Made by a program: the position numbers and the translations under genes | In this document: piece by piece, positions 1-9,069 of the stretch | How positions within the stretch are numbered: position 1 is the stretch's first letter | Layout of the letters: each line of letters opens with the position of its first letter | NCBI GenBank assembly: GCA_001931875.2 | Contig: MSJH02000818.1 | Span: 62,001 to 126,000, forward strand | Reading direction: 5' to 3' | Source of the DNA: Byssochlamys sp. IMV 00236 | Lineage: Eukaryota; Ascomycota; Eurotiomycetes; Eurotiales; Thermoascaceae | DNA: 64,000 nt | Notes under the pieces: model-generated | The model's input: the letters and a program-made list of their open reading frames with translations, nothing else | Databases searched by the model: none | Told to the model about the DNA's origin: nothing

Positions 1-283
1 GACATTGGCATTCTCGAGCAAAAACACGCGGTCTACGCCATATTCCTGAAGAACGGAGAACTTGACAAACAGGCCGACCGGACCAGCCAGGTCTTTGCTT
101 ATAACTAGATTCTTCTTACCCCGGACCTGTATAGCGGTTAGCATGGGCACGGGATGGTTGGTCGATCGCAGGAACGGGAGCAGCAGCCTTACTCACGCCT
201 TCGAGGAGGTCGAGAAGGTCCCTCCGGGCCTTGTCTCGGATATAATCAGCATCAGACCCAGGACGAGGGGCCATGGCTGCCAT
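1..283 (-). CDS. vps33: Vps33, Sec1/Munc18-family HOPS/CORVET subunit (5' end only)
   Basis: This is the first part of a gene running off the left edge. The start is the ATG at 283 (MAAMAPRPG...); a second ATG lies three codons later at 274. Exon 1 is 197-283. The intron is 127-196 (GTGAGT...CAG), and exon 2 runs from 126 to 1 with 42 open codons. The join reads ...LLDLLEG-VRGKKNLVIS..., followed by GLFVKFSVLQEYGVDRV and LLEN, the N-terminal signature of fungal Vps33. The known role of the family is as an SM protein that chaperones SNARE assembly for vacuolar and endosomal fusion inside HOPS/CORVET. Only about 70 residues are visible, so the identification rests on this N-terminal block. The gene is divergent from sec9, with 457 bp between the start codons. 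Confidence 0.85.
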
Positions 284-740
284 GGAGCATCTTTCAGCTC
301 TGGTCAGGCAGCAGATGTCTCGGTGTTTGGAGTGAGACTCGAGTTGGATCGAGTTGGTTGGCCGTTTTGCTGTGCGATCGGACGGGGCACGTGGCCCTAG
401 CCGCATCCGGCCTAGCTGAAACACTGCCACCCTGCGCCGCGGTATCTGTGTATCGATACCGTCTCGTCGTGACGCCGCGCGGTGTTGCACCGCAATGCGC
501 TTGCGTTTTGGCCGCGTATCAGACTTACAGCCCGGCCTCGACTCTTGGACTCCGCCATGTCTTACTAGTAAGGAGCTGCGATATCTATCTTAAGACATCT
601 ACCGACCCCCTAATCGTGCTCTTCTCTTTCGTCTCTCTTCTGTCCATTTCTTCACTATTCTCCTCTGTATTCTCCTCTTGTGACCTTGTTTCCTCCCCCG
701 TCTCCCTCCGTCCTGTTCGCGTTCGCCGCTTGCTGTCACA
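284..740. promoter_or_regulatory. Shared intergenic promoter of vps33 and sec9
   Basis: These 457 bp separate the ATGs of vps33 (minus) and sec9 (plus), so both promoters must lie here or inside the genes. The sec9-proximal 140 bp (about 600-740) is strongly pyrimidine-rich (TCTC/CTCC runs), a typical 5' leader in filamentous fungi. I see no convincing TATA box. Confidence 0.6.
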
Positions 741-2072
741 ATGGGGAGATTCGGCCTCAAGAAATCCGACGGAGATGACGATGGCAACAGACGGGCCCTC
801 TTTGGCTCGAGATCGAAGAACAAGAGTCCGCAGCCTCCTGCCAACCCCTACGCTCAGCCGATTCCTATCGACGCCTACACAAAGGCCAAGGTCTTGGCTG
901 GAGCGGCTCCTGTGCCCGAGAACTTCAACGGTCCTCCTCCCCCTGGTGGCCCTGGTGGCCCGGTGAACGAGAAGGCAGGCCCCGTACCAAACCAGCAAGG
1001 TGGATATGCACCCAATCGCTTTGGTGCCCAGAGCGGATATGGAGGCGATCGATTCGGCGGTGGTGGTGGTGGTGGTGGTGGTGGTTCCGGCTCCCGATAC
1101 GGCCCTGGTGGTTACGGAGGACTAGGAGGCGATCCGAATGATCCTAGCGATGGAAACAGAGATGCGCTCTTTGGAGATGCGTCAGCGAGAGCGCAGAGAC
1201 TGCCAAGCGGTGCGCCTCCGCCATATAGTCAGGCCGGGAATGGCGGTGCTGGCGGTGCTGGCGGTGTTGGCGGCGGAGATTACGACACCAGCACCTATCA
1301 GGAGCGACATCTGACGGCGGAGGAGGAAGAAGAGGAGGAGATTCAGACTATCAAGCAGGAGATGCGCTTCGTCAAGCAGGGTGATGTGGCTTCGACACGA
1401 AACGCCCTCCGCGTTGCCGCCATGGCCGAGGAGACTGGACGGGCCACTCTGGCTCGTTTGGGTGCTCAAGGTGAACGGATCCACGACACGGAGAAGAACT
1501 TGGATGTTGCGGCCAGTCAGAACCGTATTGCAGAGGAGAAGGCTCGAGAGCTGAAGACGCTCAACGGGAGCATGTTCGCCGTCCACGTCTCGAATCCGTT
1601 CACCAAGAACGCCCGGCGCCGCGAGCGCGACGAGAAGATTCTGAGCACACACCGAGCGGAACGTGCAACGCGCGAGGGCACTCGACAAGAGGCTTTCCGC
1701 ACGAACCAGCGTATGGAGCGCACATTCCGAGAGATTGAGCGAGAGGCCGTCAAGCCATCAGTCGGGGGCAAAAAGAACATGACCGAGCGGGCCAAATACC
1801 AGTTCGAGGCCGACAGCGAGGACGAGGCAATGGAAGATGAGATTGACCAGAACTTGGACCTCCTTGCGGGGGCTGCTGGCCGCTTGAACGGACTCGCCCG
1901 TGCCACTGGTCGGGAACTGGAGGAGCAGAACAACCACTTGGACCGTATTACGGGCAAGGTAAGCTTACACAGGACAACATCTTATGGCGTACACATGCTA
2001 ATTATTTTTCAGAGCGATTACGTCGACGATCAAATCGCCATGAACCGCTCCAGACTGGATCGGATCCGCTAG
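741..2072 (+). CDS. sec9: Sec9, SNAP-25-type Qb/Qc t-SNARE
   Basis: Exons are 741-1958 and 2013-2072, with an intron at 1959-2012 (GTAAGC...TTCAG, branch point GCTAAT); the product is 425 aa. The N-terminal third is Pro/Gly-rich with a run of about nine Gly codons near 1060-1085. An acidic EEEEEEEI stretch leads into the first (Qb) SNARE helix, around codons 215-275. An Arg-rich linker with an NPF motif follows. The second (Qc) SNARE helix, from about MEDEIDQNLDLL to the C-terminus, contains the layered heptads and ends SRLDRIR. No palmitoylation cysteine cluster is visible, as in yeast Sec9. The known role is plasma-membrane exocytic fusion with Sso1/2 and Snc1/2. The 54-nt intron has no in-frame stop, so unspliced RNA would still be translatable. 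Confidence 0.92.
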   Translation: MGRFGLKKSDGDDDGNRRALFGSRSKNKSPQPPANPYAQPIPIDAYTKAKVLAGAAPVPENFNGPPPPGGPGGPVNEKAGPVPNQQGGYAPNRFGAQSGYGGDRFGGGGGGGGGGSGSRYGPGGYGGLGGDPNDPSDGNRDALFGDASARAQRLPSGAPPPYSQAGNGGAGGAGGVGGGDYDTSTYQERHLTAEEEEEEEIQTIKQEMRFVKQGDVASTRNALRVAAMAEETGRATLARLGAQGERIHDTEKNLDVAASQNRIAEEKARELKTLNGSMFAVHVSNPFTKNARRRERDEKILSTHRAERATREGTRQEAFRTNQRMERTFREIEREAVKPSVGGKKNMTERAKYQFEADSEDEAMEDEIDQNLDLLAGAAGRLNGLARATGRELEEQNNHLDRITGKVSLHRTTSYGVHMLIIFQSDYVDDQIAMNRSRLDRIR

Positions 2073-2237
2073 ATGTCACTATCGTACATATGATACCACA
2101 TTCAGGGGTCAACGCATGCCCATACGACATGCTCATACACCCTTCACCGCGGCGTTGTTGGCGTTCTATTTCACTGTATTTTAATAGGATACGACTGTGC
2201 AGCTGCAGTAGCCTTGGTAATTTACTACCACGCGGGC

Positions 2238-2367
2238 GCCAGGTTGAGTGAGCGCCAGGTTGAGTGAGCGCCAGGTTGAGTGAGCAGCCAGGTTGAGTGA
2301 GCAGCCAGGTTGAGTGAGCAGCCAGGTTGAGTGAGCAGCCAGGTTGAGTGAGCAGCCAGGTTGAGTG
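2238..2367. repeat. Minisatellite, eight copies of a 16/17-bp unit
   Basis: Copies of GCCAGGTTGAGTGAGC(A) begin at 2238, 2254, 2270, 2287, 2304, 2321, 2338 and 2355. The first two spacings are 16 bp and the rest 17 bp, because of one inserted A. The array starts 166 bp after the sec9 stop and could be inside its 3' UTR. The minus-strand open frame across it is an artefact of repeat periodicity. Confidence 0.95.
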
Positions 2368-3347
2368 GAAGGAATGACAGGATGAGGCTCAAACCTCGAT
2401 ACCATCATACATCTAGTCGGTGCATTCATCCTGATGTCGTTTTTCGCAGTAACGTCCAAGTTCGTTGCGACGTTTATAGTAATTCTCGACGTAGCTCCAT
2501 TTCGGAAGTAGTCTAGTCAAGGTATATCAACGTGTGGCTAAATTGTATAATGTATCTAAAAGGAAACGGTCTGTATATATCTTGGAGAGCGCATGCATGA
2601 GATGAGGTTTTTTATTGGCAAGTGACCACACCCGTTATGACACGAGGACACGCGCGTATACCAGGTGTGAGATCGACAGGAGGGTACCTAATGTATACGA
2701 TATACTAGAGCAAAGAATATAGCAGAGAAACTAGATATATATACGGATGTCCGTTCCACCCAGTAGATGTATTTAGTTCTTCGTACTCAATTCACTTCTT
2801 GTCTAATTACTACTGGTCAGTAAAGTAACTGGAAGGATTACCATCTGACCAGGCCCGCAAACACTTGACTTAGCGATTTTCCTACGTGATCAAGACACAT
2901 ACGTTTACGATGTCTACCCGGCGGGATTGAGGTAGGAGGTAGTGGTAGTCAGCGTATATTGTATAGTGAGATGAACTGTTATTGTTAAATTCATCCGACT
3001 GAGCATCTTGTTGAGACACGCGGTAGAAGACTCGATTCCATATTAGGAACACGGTGATAAGTGAGGTCCGTTCAGAGTTACCGATCTAGAATATATTATG
3101 CTTGACTATCTGCAGACGCCGACCTCGAGCGAGATCTTTGTAAATCTTACCTAAAGTCAAAATGAACTCCCAAGAAAGGCTCATTGGACTTGTATCTAGT
3201 TATCTCACATGGTAGATCTATTCCGATAAGATATAGTATCTCCTAAAATTCTACAAGTGAAATAGAAATAACCATATTGTATTTTTTTATCCATACGACT
3301 CTTCTCCGAAGTTCAGGTAGGTACATAGACATATGTATATAACAGAA

Positions 3348-3381
3348 TCTTCTTCTTCTTCTTCTTCTTCTTCTTCTTCTT
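3348..3381. repeat. (CTT)n microsatellite
   Basis: An uninterrupted CTT trinucleotide array of about 11 copies lies in AT-rich non-coding DNA. Confidence 0.95.
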
Positions 3382-4433
3382 GTGCCTTCTAGATGCAAAA
3401 AAAGAGAGCTAAGTAACCAAACGGGTGGAAAACCAATTATCTAGAACAAGGAAACGGACCTTCTGAGTTAGCTTACACGTTCTATTATAGTTTGGATTAA
3501 CTTCGCACCTAGTTAGTTAAGACTGTATAAATAAAGAATAACTAACGAGTAAACAAACATTTCTATATACGGTGTTTTCGATATTAGATATTAAACATAT
3601 CTCTGAATTGAAAGCCAGACTAGTTATAGCTACCAGTATATTATAACCACTCGCAATATAGTCTCCCAGCGGCAAGAACCCAGTTTAACTATATATACGC
3701 ACTCCAAAGATCGGATATTGTTAAGATCTAGAATCACAGAAGCAAAGGCTCTGAAGGAGCATTCAGAACTGGAATGAAATCTTAATTGTTTGGAGAAGTA
3801 AAAGTGACTGAAATCTATTAGCTATTAATACTCCCTGACTCTAATCCTGACATTGCAGCTGCCTGGAGCTCAACTAAATATTGAACCAAACACTGTTTTA
3901 ACCATTCTATGGCCCCATTTCCGTCTGCTTTTCTTCTATAGAGGTAGATCTAGATAGCTTCCGTTGCAGCTGCTACCGAATTTGTATAAGATAAAAGCAG
4001 TGGCTTATAGCAGGTTTGCAGCTTATCTCTATGGAAGCCGTGAGTGCTAACAAATCACTTGTATATACTCTAGATGTTGAATGCCCCCTGAGAGTTAAGA
4101 CCGCACTTTACCAATTGAAGATATTTAATAAGTTACCGCGATTGAATATACTTCTCTTTCTCTCGCAGCCAGTTGCTACTTACCTCCGCATATAGCGTAT
4201 GCAGCGCATCTATATTAACATGATTTATCCCATGCTATTAGCGGATTAGATGAAAATCGCTCACTAACTATAAAAGTTATAAAATGGCTAATGATCTCAA
4301 AACCGGTGGTCATTGCTCTTTATCTTCTCTCGCTCCGTGACTAGATAAAAAAAAAAAGGATAGGACAGTAATTAGCATTAACAGGGCGTATTTGCTAGTT
4401 CAGTCAGTTCAATTTAGGATAAATCTCCTGTGT

Positions 4434-4495
4434 TATGCTATGCTATGCTATGCTATGCCATGCTATGCCATGCCATGCTATGCTGTGCTATGCTA
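4434..4495. repeat. (ATGCT/ATGCC)n pentanucleotide array
   Basis: About twelve pentamers are present, mostly ATGCT with ATGCC and GTGCT variants. The same ATGCC unit recurs in a shorter array at 7574-7593, and a related CATGCCATGGCATG word is at about 17001-17016. Confidence 0.93.
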
Positions 4496-4785
4496 ACTAG
4501 TCCGTGATCCATAATCCCTATAACTACATCTAATTTATATCCACGTAGTTTATGCACACCGAATATTAGACCCGTGTAAGAATTAAGTAAGTCTAAAACG
4601 CTTGCTGCAAAGAATATTACTCGAGATTAATACAGCGGATATTAAATTAGCGCATTACTTAGTATAACTACGTGTTCGATTAACATTTAACCAAGTAACT
4701 CCGTTTTATTCCTGGGAAGAGAACGGAATCTGAAGGTTGAGGGGAAAAAAGACTAGTAAATGGAATAATGATACCAGAATGGAAT

Positions 4786-4833
4786 AGGAAGAAGAAGAAA
4801 AAGAAGAAGAAAAAGAAGAAGAAAAAGAAGAAG
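4786..4833. repeat. Purine tract (GAA/AAG)n
   Basis: This is an all-purine GAAGAA/AAAAAG tract. The Lys-rich open frame across it is a shadow of the repeat. Confidence 0.93.
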
Positions 4834-6048
4834 TTAATCTCGATTAAGCCGCGAAAGTATCTATATCTACATTTATATATATCACAGTATGCAACAAGTA
4901 GTTACTGCGCATCTATCTATACTTATAGAGTAATCCTCTCTTCCCGTGGGTCAGACGTTAATCAACAATGTCCGTGTCCGTGTCCATGCAGAGATCTCTA
5001 TCTAGGACAGTAAATACCAAACACTCTATCTTGTCTCCACGAGGATCGAAGATTCCCTCTAAGTTCCTGCAATAATACTCTAGATTGCGGAGAGCTATAC
5101 ACGAGGCCACAAAAACCAGTTAGCCCTTGCGATAACCCAAGATATGCGACTAGCATTATTAATTAGTTTTAGACCACTGGAATAATTGTCAATAATAATA
5201 CTGGGAAACAGCAGCAAGTTACCCGATCTACTTCGTAATCCGGCGGTAGGGGAAGTAACTAGTTAGTTATGTATATTGTACTCCATAATCAATTAATGGA
5301 TCCCGATGGCGTTCCCCAAGGTCCTCGATGTATTTTATTCAGTATTAGTTACAAGTTTGCCTTTAGTTATAAAATGTATACTGGTATCTGTCCAAACGAT
5401 AGCTGTACTATAAGTACCCCAGTATTATAAAACTAGAATACAGTCTAACCACAGAATAATACCTCCCTCAGTTCACACTCCCATTATATCAAAACAGAAG
5501 CAAGTAAATCATGTCCATCGCATACTCTCCTCTCTCCAGCATACCACGACGACCGCCTCTGACATCATGCCAAGCCCTCTCCTCCGCATCTCCATTGGAG
5601 TTTACCAGCGCCAGAGTCGGTATTCAACTGCTTAGTGGCTCACTTGGGCAGCCAGCGGGATCCGCACGCCCCATGCGGCTTTCGGTAGTGCAGGAACTTA
5701 AGATTACGATACCATAGATAACTAGTGAGCTTGAATTGGGGAATATGGTATTCTAGGTACTACTAGTCTAGTAGTTCGTTCTTGATAATATAGCAATAAT
5801 AGTATTGTTATTGTTTTATTTTATTATTATTATATTATGCGTTTTGTTATTATTGATATTTTTCGAGCCACGCGTTTGAAGCTTATTCCTGCGACTGCTT
5901 CGTGTGAGTAAAGCGTGCGGTCTAAAGAGAAAGAGAAAAAGGGGAAATAGTTAGTAGATAGCATCTACCATATCTAGTAGTCAGTAAATAATCAGTCAGT
6001 TAAAGACTCAAAAAGTAAATTGGCTTAGGATGTAAAGAATAAAACTAC

Positions 6049-6070
6049 CTAACTAACTAACTAACTAACT
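6049..6070. repeat. (AACT)n microsatellite
   Basis: About five AACT tetramers occur at the left edge of a GC-richer island. Confidence 0.9.
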
Positions 6071-6545
6071 CACTCTTCTATCCGACCCGTGTCTGATTCC
6101 CGATCTGGAGACGATAGAGCGGGCACCAGCACAACGCCGGGCGTTTCAGAAATCGACTCGTCGGGACCCTGAACAGCGGGGTGGAGACTGAGTTGAGTTG
6201 GGTTTAGTCCCTTTTTTCAGCGAGAATGGTGTGCTTGCGGGGTCCATTATTGGGAGAAGGAGAAGGTGCCCGACGCCTGGAGTTGCCGGTGGGTGCAAAT
6301 TATTCGCTCAAGGGGGGGGGAGAAAGAGGAGAGCTTTTGGGCGGTGACACGCGTCAGCTCCGGTCGGGGCTGTTCTCTGGTTCGTCCACGGGGGGAATCC
6401 ACTTGCTTGGCAAGTTCCGCGCTCGACGAATCAGCCGTCCTGCGTCTGCCGCATTCGGTATAGAGCGTGTCTGTGGGTTGACCGTATTCGGATGCGGTCC
6501 TCTTTTTGGTGCAGTTGAGGTTGTTGAGATTAATTGCTATTAATT
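6070..6545. other. GC-richer island in the desert, no recognised product
   Basis: Base composition changes abruptly from the AT-rich flanks. The longest plus-strand frame (6226-6543, 105 aa, ATG start) is Gly/Arg-rich and resembles nothing I know. A run of eight G at about 6313 interrupts it. It could be an exon of an unmodelled gene, a non-coding RNA or a decayed insertion. I do not call a gene. Confidence 0.35.
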
Positions 6546-6738
6546 ATTGCTGGCCACACGGGATCTAGGAAGATGCACGGACGGGAGAAAGAAGAGAGAC
6601 AGAGAGAGAGAGGAAGTCTACCTATGTAGTTACTGCTAGTGCCTTACTCGAAGACTCAGTGGTTATCTACTGTTACGGTTACTCTACAGCATGATCAGAG
6701 TCAACTTGTGTCACACATTGATATTCGATATGATAAGG

Positions 6739-6763
6739 TATCTATCTATCTATCTATCTATCT
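6739..6763. repeat. (TATC)n microsatellite
   Basis: About six TATC tetramers lie just before the coding-like patch at 6.78-7.05 kb. Confidence 0.92.
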
Positions 6764-6774
6764 ACCATATCTAA

Positions 6775-7052
6775 ACCTGGTCATCATTCTGGGCAACCCC
6801 CCGAAGATCCACGATCGACCGGGATTGCATCGACTATTCGGAATGCAGTTAGCGCAACCACAGCTGTTCGTTCGAAAGCTTAAGTTACCGGATGGACCCA
6901 GTTTAGCAAAGCAATATAATGATAGGTTAGTCTTACCCGGTCGAGTTCCTGATTTGATCGACCGGCAACAACGTGTCTTTCGTCAAGCTTTAAACAAGCT
7001 AAAGTGTCTGCTGACGATCTGCCGAAGGAGGATCTGCCTCGTGCAGATTTAA
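6775..7052 (+). other. Coding-like patch, unrecognised (possible gene relic)
   Basis: The plus frame ending at the TAA at 7050-7052 stays open for more than 90 codons with ordinary, non-repetitive composition: many Arg, Lys, Leu and Gln residues, including DLIDRQQRVFRQALNKLK near the end. There is no plausible start codon with a leader. AT-rich DNA lies on both sides. It may be a fragment of a mobile element or decayed gene. I cannot name the family. Confidence 0.3.
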
Positions 7053-7573
7053 TATTATGTATTATTATTTATTTGCCGGAGGGCAGTTAACTAACTCAAC
7101 AGAGTACAACGTCCGGATCGTTTGAAGCAGATGAAGATATGTAAAGGATAAATCAGACTTCTTTAGTAGAGTATCTACTCTGTTATCCGACATTCGACCT
7201 CAACATCATCTTTTACCCGGAAAATGTCTCACGATAGGTTAGTCAGCGGCAATATTGTAACTAACTACTCCATACTTAGAGCGATTATAACAACAACAAT
7301 AACGACAATAATAAAAATAATAGAACCGTCCCAACGAAGAATTATAAGAATAAAATAATATGGTATATATACATATACCAACCTCATTCAGACCCAGAAG
7401 TCACACAACTCAACTACAGAATTTAATTAACCGAAGTCGCTAAACCAGTAAGACTACTAAGAATATACTTAGCACCATCAGGAACGTGACAACGTCCAAC
7501 TCCAAGCAGATCCGATCCGACCGGTAATAATAATAATTTGCACGCGGTCATCTAGAAACTATAATCGATCATC

Positions 7574-7593
7574 CATGCCATGCCATGCCATGC
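7574..7593. repeat. (ATGCC)n short array
   Basis: Four ATGCC units occur, the same unit family as the array at 4434-4495, 3.1 kb away. Confidence 0.85.
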
Positions 7594-7789
7594 GACTGCT
7601 CATAATACGCTCGTCAAAGTCTCCGATAAGAAGATCTAAACACGGAGTATTGTTATTATTATTATTATAATCTACCAGTAACTATGTATATGTTTAACTG
7701 CGTCTAGAAAAGGAGAAGGACGCAATACCTACGCAATCATAATAATAATAATAATAGATAACATGCTGAAGGAGTCAATAATAATGCAT

Positions 7790-8060
7790 GCGAAATCGGC
7801 CAAAGAGGAGAGAGGAACCTGTCGCAATTACAATTTCGGAACAGGGGGGGGGGGCTGCTGTCGCTGCACTGCCTCATCCTCAATCTGGGAAAACCCGCGA
7901 TTGCGCTTAGGACGAGAGAGAGCGCCCACCGGTGACCGATATGACCGATCCAGTCAAGCATCAGTCTCCTGCTGTTCCCCAAATCGGCCATCAACGGATC
8001 GCCCGTGCAGGATAAGACCCGGGGCATCGTGCCGTGTCTTTATCCACTCGGAAATCACCA
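7790..8060. other. GC-richer island with poly-G tract
   Basis: A non-repetitive patch sits inside AT-rich DNA and contains ten consecutive G at about 7844-7853. Open frames on both strands are short and mutually overlapping. No product is recognised. Confidence 0.35.
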
Positions 8061-9044
8061 CCCCAAAAGAAAAAAAAAAAAGATTTCCTTCCAGAAAGGG
8101 GGGTTTGTGCGACGAACTAGTTAGTTTATCCCGGAGGCTCAAATCTCGAGGTCTTCGATCGTGGTTGGTTATTGGTCGATATAACTACCTAGGTACCATA
8201 GTTAACTAGATCTTGCCCAGAGGCGGTTTTTAGGGCCACTACTGGCCGTCAAGAAGAAATGCGGTGAGGATAAAGCTACAGCGTCTGAACTCTAATTATG
8301 TCGTGCAATCATCGTCAGACACGAGTTGAGAGCTTTTTTTTCTTTTTTCTTTTTTCGCTTGTTTGCCTGGAGGTCGCCACATGGAGGTTCAGTCGAAGCA
8401 GAGTAGATACCATAATGGCGGTTACTCCGATATGACCTCTATCTGCTCCGTATCTACTACAGTAGTTGGGATATCGAGCAGTCTCTCGATCTTCTGCCAT
8501 CTGTAATAACACGTTCGTGTGGGGCTTTCCGAACAGTCACCATTCACAGCTGCCAACGAGTCAAGCCATCTTCATCACACCCCAGCCCTGCGATTCATAG
8601 TCTATGGTAGTGTCGCGCCGCGGAGAATTGTTATATGTGCCATATGGTCTGTGGAACAATAGCGCAACTGATAACTGGGTCAACCGGAGCAGAGGATCTG
8701 GTCAAGACGCAACTCAAATCTCCATCCTGTCCCAAAGCAACGGGTAAATAGCAGTTCCCCCCATCGAACTCACGCGGTGATCGACCGTCATGATAACCGT
8801 GGTGGATATTTAGTACTACAGTACTGTACATCCAGGACATCCTCGAGTATACATCTGTGTGTTTACTCGTATGTCTCTTTCCTACCATGACACAATCTGT
8901 CGTGTGAGATCGAATAACTTGGGGTAGATAAGACATGTGGGGGGAGTATGAGCCAAACCAGCCGTCACTGCATCGCATCCAGCTCACGGACCGCCAGCGA
9001 CGTTCCTCCGGTGTTGTGATTTAGTCCACATGAGAGGAGTCCTT

Positions 9045-9069
9045 ATAATAATTATTATTATTATTATTG
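9045..9069. repeat. (ATT)n cluster, one of a recurring series
   Basis: ATT/AAT arrays of 4-7 copies recur across the flbC upstream region at about 5822-5833, 7652-7670, 7738-7756, 9045-9069, 10061-10078, 10258-10270, 11507-11522, 11662-11680 and 13409-13424. They appear as poly-Ile or poly-Asn in spurious frames. Confidence 0.9.

Noticed and set aside
154..966. 270-codon plus frame over the vps33 exon, promoter and start of sec9
   Set aside because: It overlaps two well-supported genes in other frames. The composition is that of a CT-rich leader.
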